In this document: positions 10,528-25,338 of the stretch, piece after piece
Position numbering within the stretch: the first letter of the stretch is position 1
Layout: every line of letters begins with the position of its first letter
NCBI GenBank assembly: GCA_049999805.1
Contig: JBNGIO010006099.1
Location: 87,845 to 135,282, forward strand
Direction: 5' to 3'
Source of the DNA: Folioceros fuciformis
Lineage: Eukaryota > Anthocerotophyta > Anthocerotopsida > Anthocerotales
Length of the DNA: 47,438 nt
Made by a program: the position numbers and the translations under genes
The notes under the pieces: model-generated
Told to the model about the DNA's origin: nothing
The model's input: only the letters and a program-made list of their open reading frames with translations
Databases searched by the model: none

Positions 10528-10705
10528 ACATGCCGGGCGGCCAGCAGTCGTGGCCGGTGGCAAGAGCTCCCGCATTGGTGCGGGCGCATCTTGCGAGGTG
10601 CAGTGAGCGGGCAGTGGGCGGGCAATCGGAACACGTGACCTGCCCGGAAGAGGTACATCCAAGGAAGGGGTAGCAGCCCTAGCCTTGAGGTGCTCAGAGC
10701 TGGAC
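10528..10705. repeat. GC-rich fragment, probable source copy
   Basis: Fuller version of the segment also found at 9126-9283. It contains the internal tandem 'gcgggcagtg/ggcgggcaat' and lies at the boundary where AT-rich DNA turns into the GC-rich region upstream of the hydrolase gene. Confidence 0.85.
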
Positions 10706-12460
10706 AGAGCAGGAGAGGCGAGCATGGCGCTCCCGGATGATCTGGCCGGCACTGTGTCTATCTCGGTAACCTGTCTTGGCGTCGCCAAGTGCGGCAGCCG
10801 CTTCAGTGGTGGAGAACGCGGCGGCGCCGGCTAGCTGGGGAGCGTCCAGCTGATGGAATCGTGGTGGATCAGCTTGGACTGGGAGGAGGGCTTGCTGGCG
10901 CTGTCGCGGGGCCTGGCCTCGGGATCATCTTGCTTTCATGTGAACGCTTGTGAGGGGGTTTGAGACCCGGGGGCTTGATGGGCTCTTTAGAAGTCTCGGA
11001 ACGGACGGGGCACTTCGTGGGAGGCGGAAGGAAGGGATGTGTTTTTTTTTGAGAGAAAAGGATGGATGGAGTTCTTCGCTTGGTGAGAGAGCAGGTAGTA
11101 GGCGGTGGCGGCTATGAGACCTGAAGGTGGTCCGGAATTGAGTGAGCTTGTGGGAGGGAGCATCAGGCTTGCTTGCAAAGCTGCCTTCGGCGTGAGGAGA
11201 CGCATCTAGGTTTTCTCGTGTGAAAAAAAGACGTCTCGCGGGATTTGGTGAGGTCTTGGTATGAGGCGTCTCTTTGCAAACGAGAAAAGCTGGATAGGCA
11301 GATTCGATGTCCTGGATTCGGCTGACTATGGATGTATGTAGTTTGTGAGACTAGTGTCTGCATCTCCGACGGCCCTCGGCCTCCCGGTGAAGATTTGGTG
11401 TTTTGGTGGAAAGGAGGGACATGTTTGCGTGAGTCCCATGTGCAGTGTGGATGCATCAAGACATCAAGTATGTAATGGGGCAACATGACGACCCTAACCT
11501 GTCTGTGCTCGAATACGGATGCGATACCACGGGTGTGAGTGCGAAGGAATGCGGCTCCCAGTCCTGTCAGTAGCGTGGATGAAGCGATTCAGTTGGCTCT
11601 GAACTATCTTGATACGGTCATGAAGCGTGAAAACCTGCATCTCACAGGCCCATCCGCGGGCAGGAGGACCTCTTTTGCAAGCCTCGGTCATGGGTTTCCA
11701 AATTTTTATTGCTGAGGGACGAAATGGACAAGGTGCGATGCTGTGAAGGATCTTTAGGAGGACGAGGAGCAGCATGTATGCGGCAACAATGCATACTGGT
11801 TCGGGGGCTAGCTCCGTATCCAGCTTCCAATGAGACAGCAGAATCGCCGTCGAAGCCATGGGATCCCGTGTCTGTCGTTGTAATTGTCAGTCAGGCATGG
11901 GAAACTAGTGTGCAAATTTCAAGGTTGAGCCTTGTAGTATCCTTCCTCTTGTCAGGTTGGGTCAGGGTTTGAGAAGTTACTGTTGTCACCCGGTGAGCCA
12001 TCCGGCCTGTCATGTGATCTTACACTGTCTGGTTCGTTGTGACCCAGCGGAAACAGTTTGATCAAATACCGAGAAACCCGCAATTGCAGAGACGAAGGTA
12101 GATCTACACCGCTGGCCTCAGGAGAACGAGGTGTTACTCTGTTCCAGGGAAGACCCGTTCGCACGGTGACGGCTGTAGCCTCTCCCTCCAAGTGGGATGG
12201 CACGAAGCAGGTGGGCTGCATAAGACAAGACGGGAGAGTAAGTTGCGGAGTTTGCACCTACTTCGAGATCACCGGCCCTCAGACACCGTCAACCCATCCA
12301 GGGGGGCGACATCCCGTCCAGTGAGATCTACAACAGCAGCAGCTCGGTTAGCAAGTTAACTGAATGGCGTGGTATCCCAAGCTCAACGAGGCCCTGTTGC
12401 CTTCGACTTCCCCCTTAACAGGACTCACTGTAATGTACTCTCTCGGTGCCTTAGGCCAGT
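10706..12460. other. GC-rich stretch with no recognised gene
   Basis: About 1.75 kb of moderate to high GC. An ATG at 10724 begins a short frame (MALPDDLAGTVSIS) ending at a possible GT donor, but no continuation could be recognised. Other open frames on both strands overlap one another and look like chance. It could be the upstream regulatory region of the hydrolase, or hold a non-coding or rapidly evolving transcript. Confidence 0.45.
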
Positions 12461-12467
12461 TTTGAAG

Positions 12468-12482
12468 CGGATATATATAGCA
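12468..12482 (+). promoter_or_regulatory. Possible TATA box of the hydrolase gene
   Basis: 'gatatatatagcaaat' lies in GC-rich surroundings about 610 bp before the hydrolase ATG (13084). If used, the 5' leader would be about 580 nt, with short upstream frames (for example from 12538). The assignment rests on motif and position only. Confidence 0.4.
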
Positions 12483-13083
12483 AATGGACTCGGCCGCAGA
12501 TTGCCGTTACATGTGTGGAAATCGGACAATCCGCTAGGTGTTAGCGAAAAGCTTCTTGGGCGGCGAAAGGCTTTTAGCCAAGGCGAAACGTACTCTCGTC
12601 TGTTCTTCTCGCGTTCGGCCACTCGCCGGGCTGTGCTCTGCCGTGCCGTGCTCCGGGCGCTGCTCTGCTGTGCTGCCTCTGTCTGCGTGCCGCGCCTCGC
12701 ATCTTTTGCCCTTAGCTGCCGCCGCAGCCTGGCAGCTCCCTCGACCTATCTCCCCGCGTGTTTCATGACTGTACTGTTGCCGCATTTTTTCCTGCCGGAT
12801 TGGCCTATGCGCCTTCCAGAAACGGCAGGGAACAGGTCTTGTGAGATTGGGATCGATTGAATCACGTCTCTGCAGTTGCAAGTTGAGGTGAAAGTGCAGG
12901 CAGGGCTTGCGGGCCAATTGATCTGTGTAGGAGCGCTCTGGAATGCGCGGTTGATGGGAAGCTCGTTAGATTCAGATGACGGAGCCGGAGATGATGGCCT
13001 GGGAGGTGAAGCTAGACAGTAGTCAGTTGTGGACCGAACGTGGCAGGATAGCCTGACCGGCTGGCTGGCGTCGGAGCCTCAAA

Positions 13084-16000
13084 ATGATCGAGCAGCTTGT
13101 GAACTTCGTAATTCGGCCTCCGAGGTTTGTTTCTACTGCTTGGAGCTCTTCTTGTGCATTGGGCATGTACTACAGCTTCCTCTCTTGGCCCCTTTCACCG
13201 GATTGCTTACGAGGCTGGGACGCGGCGCGCTTTGAGCAGCCGTTGCTTCCTGCTGCCCGATTTCCGCTTAGGGTACTATTTACTGCCTGTTGGACTGCTC
13301 GAGAGCGGTATTGTTAGTTGAGCAATTTGCGTCTACCACTAGCGTATTGTTTAGTAACATTGATGGTGGTCAACGGGTTGTGAGGTGATTAATGTCTGAA
13401 TCCTGTCTGTGTCCACTCTGCACGTGTGCGTTTTGTAATTTGCAGGGCTGACTACAGCGTTCACCGGGATCTTTTGGAGTCTGAGTTTGTGCTCAAGGGT
13501 CGAAGGTATCAGCGCAGAGACCTTGAGGCAAGTCGAGTGCACATGATGCCTTCCCCCGTCCCTCTGTTTCTCTTCGGGAAATTTCGCTATGAGTTGTTCT
13601 ACTAGATCGACTTCCTTGTCACTTAGATTCGTTTAGTTTTGACGTTTGTCTATGTACGTGCAACGGTCGCCGCCACCAGGTCACAAACAGCAGGGGCCAT
13701 GTCCTGCAATGCAGCCACTATTTACCTCGTCATATGTTGGAAGATGCGTCTCTCCCTTGTGTGATATACTGCCATGGGAACAGGTGATGAGGTGTGATTT
13801 TGTGTGGTCCCGGTGGTGGTAGTTGAATATGTTGACTAATATCAACTCCGCACGTGCTGTTTGTGCAGTGGCTGTCGTGCTGATGCAAATGAAGCAGCCA
13901 TTATCCTGCTGCCTTCCAACATAACCGTGTTCACTTTAGACTTCTCAGGTTCTGGTCATTCAGATGGGGAATACGTCAGTCTGGGATGCAATGAGGTATA
14001 AGCGGCCGGCTGTGTTTGATTTGGTTTCTCGTCTCAATTGTAATGCATCCTTGCCTGCTTTATGGTGGGTTTCAAAGTTTGTGGACTTTAGAGACTTGTC
14101 AAGCTGTGGTCTATGCCTCAGCGTTTTACTGAAGACTCTTGGGGCATGTGCAGATGGACGATCTTAAAGCGGTTGTGAGTTGTCTACGTGCTGACAGGCA
14201 GGTTTCTCGAATTGGTCTGTGGGGTCGATCAATGGGTGCAGTTACCAGGTTTGTCGTGCAGCTTGTGGTTTCATTCACCTTCTAGATATTTAGGCATTGT
14301 TTTATTTTTCTTATCCAGTGTTTCCATATATTTGGTGCGAGTCGTTTGTTTTTGCTTATGGTTCACGTGTTTCCTCTGAATGCAGCCTCATGTATGGAGC
14401 GCAGGATCCATCTATTGCTGGCATGGTCTTGGACAGCCCTTTCTCAAACCTGCCCGATCTTATGTTGGAGCTTGTGGATGTCTACAAAATCCGTCTACCG
14501 AAGTTCACGGTACAATTACGTCTTCTTTATCCTCCTATCTGTCATTATTTCTGCTTTCTGGAAGAAAATTGTGGCATTTGGAGTGATCATATTGCAGGTT
14601 AAAATGGCTGTGCAATACATGCGCCGCGAGATTCGCAAGAAAGCACAGTTCGACATTATGGATCTAGACACAGTGAAGGTGGATACATTTTCAACTATGT
14701 GATAGGGAACACGCTCTTTGCAAATATGCAAGATTTTAACTGTCGTCCTGATGTTATTTCTGCAGGTGGCTGCGAACTCCTTCATTCCAGCTCTGTTCGG
14801 TCATGCCACAGATGATTTATTCATTCAGCCACACCACTCTGATGACATTTTTAAGGCATATGCTGTAGGTCCCCATTTCAGTGAAAGGAAGTTACTCAGT
14901 GGTTTGTGGGATTTCCCTTTCATGCCTAAACCGGTAGTGTTTTCTGTCACATGACAGGGTGACAAGAACATTATAAAGTTCGAAGGTGACCACAATTCCC
15001 CAAGGCCTCCGTTTTATTATGACTCAATCACAATCTTCTTCTACAACGTTCTACTCCCGCCGGACAATCCTGTTGCTGAGAGTGCACATGATGATCTGTA
15101 TTATGAAATGGACAACCTGGACATCAATGGAGAGATTGACGCGGTTCAGCCTTGACTTAATTTGATTCATGTCTTACCACTAAATAGTTTAAAGTGGCTG
15201 GCAGTATACCTGACATTGCCTTTGTGCCCTAAATCAGGAAGTGCTCTTGGAGATCATGAATGCAGTGCGCCCAGGGTCCTCGCCACCAACCCCAGCAGTG
15301 CAGGACTCCCCAGGTATTATTTGAACATGTCGTATGGTTGTTGGGGTTTTTGGCTGATGCATTACCAGGATTGGGACTGCGCTCCACAATAATGGGCAGG
15401 GCATCTTTTCTGGTCTGTTAGGTACGGAGTCCACAGAAGAAGCACTCTCTCAGACACGATCCAGGTGGCAGATGAGCAGGACTGAGGTAAATTTCCGTCC
15501 CTCTTGAGAGATAGATATTTGACTGAACATTAAGCATAGAGCATATCTTGTCTTTACAACGGCACCGCGTGGGGCGCTTTTTGATGTGGGGATCGTTTTC
15601 CAAATTGAGATCTGTCCAGTTCCTTTTTTTTATCCAGATTTTCCAATGTCAGAGTGCAGTGATTGTGGCGGTAACCATTGGATTACCTTACTTTTGCTTC
15701 TACAGGTGCCTGCCGATCTCTCAGACCAACCAGATGATCTGTCAGACCTCCTAAAGAAAGGGGTGTACGAAAGGGAGACTTCCGAAGGCTCGGCATCTAC
15801 TTCCTACCTTGATGTGAGCTCTATTCCACGACATGGATTTCTAGTTTGGCTGAGTGGGTGTTTGTTGGTAACAAAAGCCCCTGGTATTGTGGAACAGAAT
15901 GGGGGGAACAGATACGAGTCTCTGCTTCAGGAAGAAGGCCACATAGATCCTAGAGGATCATTGTTTGCAGAAAATGAAGCTCGGCAGCAACAGGTTTATC

Positions 16001-16523
16001 GCTTGTATCCACCAGTGAATGGGTTCCATGAGCCTTGGGCCCTGTACTCGAGTGGAACATCTGGGAGCCCCGAAGAAGAAGAAGATCGATTTGCACACTT
16101 CCCCTCCAATGCAGATGATGAGGAAAGGGTATGTGGGTGCATGCTTGTGTCTGTCTGACGATCGTGGAAGTTTGCTCTTGCTGTTTTAGCGAGAATTAAC
16201 GGTACTATTTCGGGTGGATTATGTAGATGATAATGGAAGCAATTGCTGCATCTCTTCACGAAGCTGAAACTGAGAATACGAGTCTCCATGGTGGTTCAGA
16301 CTCTGCTTGTACAGCTGCCCAAGTAGATGCTGAAGTGAACACAAGTTCACACCTTCCACCGATGTCTGCCGATGCCAAGGTCGACCAAGAAAAACTGCTG
16401 GCTGAGCCGAGTGGGAGCTCCAGCGGCAGCACGCCAACCAACCAACCTGATTCAAATGTAAGTCAACGCTGGAGAAGCCTATTTGGGGCGTTAGGTAAAA
16501 CTCGACGTAGTAACAGCAGATAA
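13084..16523 (+). CDS. Alpha/beta hydrolase with C-terminal UIM-like motif (plant At3g23540 type)
   Basis: Predicted serine hydrolase of the ABHD17-like/serine aminopeptidase group; substrate unknown. Exons: 13084-13124, 13446-13527, 13680-13783, 13869-13995, 14154-14248, 14386-14509, 14598-14678, 14766-14864, 14958-15143, 15238-15313, 15422-15486, 15706-16128, 16227-16523. All phases agree and give 599 residues. The start (MIEQLVNFVIRPPR) matches the conserved N-terminus of the plant family. The nucleophile elbow GRSMG places Ser near 144; the acid is in HATDD (about 234) and the His in EGDHNS (about 263). The tail after about residue 310 is Ser/Glu-rich. It carries DDEERMIMEAIAASLHEAE (about 497-515), which fits a ubiquitin-interacting motif and is split by the last intron. 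Intron 2 (13528-13679) uses a GC donor (GCAAGT). The weakest splice call is the donor after 15143 (GTTCAG). Confidence 0.92.
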
Positions 16524-18180
16524 TGCCTAAGGTGTTTGATTTTCTGAATTTCTGACCGGAGGATTCACACCCTTGTACAATGTGTACTCGCATTAGTATA
16601 CCATATGTGACCTAGGAAAACATTCTTTGATTACTGTTACAGTACGATGTTCTTTGTTGCCCGCAGTGATTTCAAGACAAAGCCTCTGATATCACCAAGG
16701 CCCTGTAAACGCATATATGTATCATTATTTGGCTCCTTTTATATCAGTTCTAGACTTTGAGCAATATGGGCATTTTGATCCTTCACTGCTGATGTTCCCA
16801 GGTAGGCATGCATGTTCTTATGGAGTCTCCACATTTCTCCTCCAAAATTTTCAGGAATACCGGATGGGTGTTTAGTTCATTGATTTATGGAGGTTTATAA
16901 GGTGCGCAGGTGATATGTCAAGTAGTATGTCTCAGGGAAATAAGTTACCATCCAAAATTGTGAGTGCGAGATGTGAGGGACATAGATGGGTCCGTGTATA
17001 AGCTTGTGAAATGAAATAATAGAAAATAATAAGCAGCAAAAAAATGAAGAACGGCTTCTGTAAATTGGGGTCGTAGACTGAGACCGGTGTGGGGTCCAGG
17101 ACAACCACATTTCAATTTGGAACAAAACTCGTTCTCACAAAAACTTCTTCTCTTAAACGAGGAAACCTTTTCTCCCGAAAACTTTTTCTCCTTCAGTGAG
17201 GAAACCTATTCTCATAAAAATCCATTCTCATAAAAACCTATTCTCATAAAAACCTATTCCCCTTTGGTGACGAAACCTATTCTCATAAAACCCTATGCCC
17301 CTTTGGTAAGGAGACCTGTTCTCACATGAACCTATTCTCCTTGTGGTGTAAAGGAAAGGTCAGCTCAGAGGTGTTAACATTAAATGCCATGGATCTAAGT
17401 AATAAGTATGAAAGAGATCATTTAATAACTCTTCTAGTTTAAACCTTAGAACACAAAAAGAATATTAATTAATTCATATTTTAATACAATTTTTACCAAG
17501 TCTTTTATTAGTTGACCTATGTTCTTGAATATTTTTTTATCTATACTTTTTGACAAATTTTATTACTTTCATTCATACTATCTATATGGACTCTTTGTAG
17601 AGAATTATGTATTTACATTGATAAAAATAATTAAAAATTTTGACCAATATATTGATATAGTCAAAATTGAAAGAATCTTCTGATGTACAGAATTATTGCA
17701 ACGTATGTACTCACTAAATATTGCAAGCTTTTAAGAAATAGTCAATGTTAAATTAACATATTATTTTAATATCTTAAACTACTATTTTGACAAGGAAGAT
17801 AACACAAAAAAAAGTCATCCCTAAATCGATATGAAAAATGGATCATCTAATGCATACGCAAGTAGAATGCGCGGAGATTGGCCCCTTTTGTTGTCATCTT
17901 TTAACTAAATGAGATGCAAAGAGACATAAGACGCTGTGGAGTTGAAACAAGCTTTTGTGCTTCAAAAGAGATATATTAGTTACAACTATTTAATTAGTTT
18001 TTAGTAATAGAAAATCATTTTGTTTCACATAAGGCCGACTTTGCTTTAGGCACTGTCTAATTCCTTTGCGTTAGGCACTCCATCTAATTAGCCTAAAGAG
18101 CATTCTTCCCTTTAGGGACCCCATCTAAGTATCGATTTAAGTGCAAGATTCTAAGGCGTAATTCTAGAGTTGTTATAAAC
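16524..18180. other. AT-rich intergenic DNA with a degenerate tandem repeat
   Basis: Probable 3' UTR of the hydrolase up to about 16800, then AT-rich DNA. At 17118-17345 there are about six imperfect units built on 'aaacctattctcataaaaac' separated by 'cctttggtga'-like spacers. No coding potential seen. Confidence 0.65.
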
Positions 18181-18223
18181 ATGTGTCAATTTGGCCTTAA
18201 CCGTATGGACACAAGGATTTACA

Positions 18224-18469
18224 CATACTTGCAAACACTCATTCCCAATGTGTGGAACAAAGTACATATTGAGAATAAAAATGATGGAAGAAGCTATCTA
18301 TACAAAGACAATGAAACGAAAGGATCTCTTGAAGTCACAAAATTGCAAGAAAATATGCATACTTGCATGCACTCATTCAATTTGCGTGGAATAAAGTACA
18401 TTATATATATTGAGAATCAAAATGATGGAAGAAGCCTATCTTTACAAAGACAAGAGAAGAAAGGATCTC
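18224..18469. repeat. Imperfect tandem duplication, period about 134 bp
   Basis: Copy 1 at about 18224-18328 and copy 2 at about 18358-18469 share 'catacttgca', 'gtggaa(c/t)aaagtacat', 'aaaatgatggaagaagc' and 'aaaggatctc'. A short AT insertion is present in copy 2. Purine-rich, non-coding in appearance. Confidence 0.75.
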
Positions 18470-18559
18470 AAAGACAAGGAGAAGAAAGGATATGAAAGTC
18501 AAGGTGAAAAGGGGCATCTAGTTGTCCTTCATGTAAATGGGGCAACAAGAGAAAGGATC

Positions 18560-19000
18560 TAAGAATCAATGTGCAGCGGGATTATTCAATCAAGGTGCAA
18601 AGCCAAGGAAACATGCGAATCAAAGTGCAAAGTGATAGAGAAACAAGAAAATCAAGATGCAAACGGATGTTTGATCAAGGTGCAAAGCGACCTCAAAAGA
18701 AGTGGCACCTTTAGCCCGAAGCTTGTTGAACAAGTTTGCATGGTCAACAAGAAAACAAGCAACACTATCCTTCACAACCACAAAGCTTTTTTTTTTAAAC
18801 ATGTTTGCGTTGCGAAGGCGAGAAGAGGGCCCGTCCTCACAGCTTTGCATGGTGGAAAGCGAAGTACAGGGGCGTCCTTCAGAACAAGAAAGCTCGTTCA
18901 ACAAGTTTGCATGGTGGACAGCGAATCAAGGGGAACTGTAGTTGACAACAGCGAAGCTTGTACAACAAGTTTGCACCGTGAAAAGCGGAATGGATTGTCT
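18560..19000. repeat. Degenerate minisatellite upstream of AlaRS
   Basis: Repeated 'atcaaggtgcaaagc' units (about 18588-18690) pass into repeated 'caacaagtttgcatggtggacagcga' units (about 18727, 18840, 18899 and 18961). Unit length is irregular, 40-70 bp. The AlaRS 5' region begins downstream. Confidence 0.65.
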
Positions 19001-19524
19001 TCTGCTTGAGCCTTCTTGCGCATGGAAAACAAACCGGATGGAAGAATGCACATAGCCTGTTGGCTCCTTTGACAGGGCAATGGGCTGAGGATCGAGACAG
19101 AGCGCTAGCAAAGAAGGCTCTTGGCCTGATCCTGCGTATATTGCTTGAGACTTCGGATTACAACACTATTTTGTGATTTGCCCGAGGAATGTCCTCGCAC
19201 GCCTAAACCAATCGTTAATGCCTCGCCACTGTTGTTGAAAGCACACACACGTCGCCATACACAGCCTTGATACCCGGTCGACTACAGTCGCGCGGTTCCA
19301 GCACCGTGTGAGAAAAGCTGCAGGAAGCGTGACGAACCCTTAACGTAGCAGGCCCAATTGCTAGAGCGTCCTCGCGTCCCAATCCGTGACAAAAAAGTTT
19401 TTGATAGGCCTCATCTTCTCTCTCAAAGTTGGAAAGCACGAAGGGGAAAAAGTGTCCAATAGCTCTTAGACCCTCGAAGGAGACGACTTGGCCACGAAGT
19501 AATGTCATAAATATATCGAGGTAA

Positions 19525-22750
<3,226 letters not shown>

Positions 22751-22892
22751 AAAGGTAGGCCGAATTATTGGAAACAATCAATCGACAGGGTGGTGGTGGA
22801 AAAGGTGGGTTAGCTCAGGGACGTGGCGGTGATCCGGGGGGTCTCGACAAAGCCCTGGAAACCGCCTCGGTGTATGCCAAAGAAGCTCGAGG

Positions 22893-23800
22893 AGTAGTTT
22901 CGGACCCAAAACGTTGGGTGATGGTGAGGCATCTCGTCGGTAGAGGTGGAAGAGAAAGCTGGCAGGTGGCAGGTGACCGAAAGGTGAGATGAGGTTGAGA
23001 GCAGGATTTAGGGAGGCAAAAAATTCGCACGTCGCTTGAGTTAACTTCTTTGGAGAAGGGTGGTTCTCTGCATTTTCGCGTTTCACCACAATTGCGAGAG
23101 GGACCTCCTCTTCCCTGTTGATCGGACTAACCACAAATTGTCACAACGTCNNNNNNNNNNCTGTTGATCGGACTAACCACAAATTGTCACAACGTCCTCC
23201 TCTTCCCGAGCAGACCCACTAACCCAGACTTCCAGGAAGATCTTTTCTTCCTACTCCATCCTATATTGTAGCATCCCCGAATTTCGCAGAGGTCTGAGAG
23301 CTACTATTTCTAACAGCTCAGACCAAGCACCTTCGTCTGGATAGTGTGATTTAACCCAGATCCTAGAGCGAATGCCCCTCCTTATTATTCTCACGATCGA
23401 CGACACGAAAAATGGTGGTCAATCTTGTCTAAATAGCCAAAGCTTAAGTCATTCAATAGATGCGCTTGCATCATAATTTTCTCCTTTTGTACGATTCCAA
23501 TATAGTCTAGATACAAAATTATTTAAAAAATGGCCCCCTTTCTTCATAGTTGCAAGTTAATATGGTTATATCAATGGCCACAAAATAAAAACATCCATGT
23601 CCTTCCAAGTAAACAATTATCGCTTTTAATGGAATAAAATCTATTTTAATCATTTTGTTGAGATCCCTTATTAAGATGTCTTTCACATCATATGAGATAA
23701 ATTATTTTGCATGTAATAATTTGCAATTTGCATTATTAAGGAGCTTCGATGAGAATTAGGTTGGTTGAGAGGTGTCTTAAGGAGATAGTGCCTTACTAAG
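22893..23800. other. Intergenic DNA with a 10-N gap flanked by an identical 36-bp sequence
   Basis: 23115-23150 and 23161-23196 are identical (ctgttgatcggactaaccac...aacgtc) on either side of ten N. This looks like two contig ends that overlap but were not merged, so the locus probably holds a single copy. The rest becomes AT-rich after 23450. No gene seen. Confidence 0.85.
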
Positions 23801-23801
23801 A

Positions 23802-23930
23802 AACAACTATTGTCGCACTGTTGCCTCAGCTCTGTCTACCTCAGCTCTGTCTACCCTAATGTATCGTGGTCTACCATAACAAATACTGTCGTACTATTGC
23901 CTCAGCTCTGTCCACCCTAATGTATCGTGG
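23802..23930. repeat. Tandem duplication
   Basis: Copy 1 at 23802-23869 (with an internal 15-bp doubling of 'tcagctctgtctacc') and copy 2 at 23877-23930, both ending 'ctaatgtatcgtgg'. Confidence 0.85.
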
Positions 23931-24183
23931 GAGTACTATTGGTGGTCCACCATTCGTGGGAGATATATTGCTAAAGGAACACCACCAACGTTTCTTTAAC
24001 CAACCTCTCCAGCAACTCACCACGTTCCTTGTTCATCTGCAATGTACTATACTGAATTGGTGACATAGACCAAAAAAGTCCCTTGCTGCTTCAAAGGCCA
24101 CAACTCGTGCCTCACATGTTGCATCTTATACTGTCAAACGTAGTCGGAAGCTTAATTTTCTGAACATTGGATGCTCCTCGCAG

Positions 24184-24263
24184 TAACCACAACTGCCAAA
24201 TGCAAGCGACTTCGAATTATAGCTAACCACAACTGCCAAATGCAAGCGACTTCGAATTATAGC
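24184..24263. repeat. Perfect 40-bp tandem duplication
   Basis: 24184-24223 and 24224-24263 are identical (taaccacaactgccaaatgc...). Perfect identity indicates a recent event or an assembly artefact. Confidence 0.92.
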
Positions 24264-24521
24264 TGGGGCAAGCCTCATACATAACAAGCTTGTTACACTG
24301 CGTCACAAGGACAATGATCACAACATGACGATGGACAACCTTGAGATCTTGTGCATGAATTAGGGTTGCAAGTGTATCCAGTAGACAATGGATAGACAAT
24401 GGACTACTGATATCTGCATTTGCGGTGAGAAGAAAATGTGCTGGAATCCAGAAGAAACAATACACCCCAAACTCAACTCTTGTCGTTCCTCTCGTTCTCG
24501 AGTGTTGCATGCGATGCCTCA

Positions 24522-24808
24522 TGGCCTCCTGACTAGAGCAAGCACGGATGCTTAGTGGCGTTGTCTTCTTGGCCTCTCGACCTGAGCGAGCACAAAGGCT
24601 TCGCGACGTTGCTTCTTGGCCTCCCGACTCGAGCGAACACGAAAACTTCGCATCGCCGCTGTAACAGACAAGTAATTTGATTTCTACATTCAAATGTATC
24701 CCGAGTGACGATACGTCCTCGTATGTATACGCTGGGAGATAGACGGGCTACTTCTGTATCTCGAGTAGCGATACATCCTCGTATGTATAAGCTGGGGAGA
24801 TAGACGGG
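24522..24808. repeat. Minisatellite cluster downstream of LTN1
   Basis: Three 47-48-bp units (starts 24522, 24570, 24617) share 'tggcctc(c/t)(c/t)gac(t/c)'. Two 60-bp units (starts 24695, 24755) share 'tcctcgtatgtata' and 'gggagatagacggg'. All are imperfect. They lie between the 3' ends of two convergent genes. Confidence 0.82.
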
Positions 24809-25338
24809 AGGTAGCCGGTGGTGTCGTACCGGCGTGCGCGACGTGAAGCGCACGCGTGGGCAGGACGGGTGGCCTCATGGTATGCATGGGGCATGGGCAA
24901 GGTGGATGGCATGTGGTGGGGCCTACGTGTTTGGAAAACCGTGGCAAGGAACTTTGTCCAGAGGTTTAGCATGAGCCGTCGGACAGCCTCAGCAATCATT
25001 ACCATGACTTTTGAGCACGGAGGCAAAAGGCGATTTAAGTTAAGAGTTCCATGTACATAGTTTTGTTGAAGTCCTTGTACGTCAAATATTCCTAATTCCG
25101 CAAGATGAGAATAATTTTCGTCGTATGCGACAAGTAGTGGTAGTCGACGAATTGGAGAATGCTGTAGAAAGGACACATTGCCCTAATCCTTCCCTCTGTG
25201 CCTCAGTCTGCAAAGCTGTATACCCGTCCAGTAGATCCAGAATCAGGCAAACAGGGCCAACATTATGTTTACAAGTAAACCAAATGTGAACGCATTCCAG
25301 TTCACCGTACCTCTGTTTGATATACCAGAAGCGTCGCC

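Noticed and set aside
10724-10770. Possible first exon starting MALPDDLAGTVSIS
   Set aside because: No supporting second exon or family resemblance; noted only in the region description.
15814-15877. A 64-bp intron (GTGAGC...AAAAG) in exon 12 of the hydrolase
   Set aside because: Removing it would shift the frame before the conserved tail; reading through keeps the frame to the UIM-like motif.
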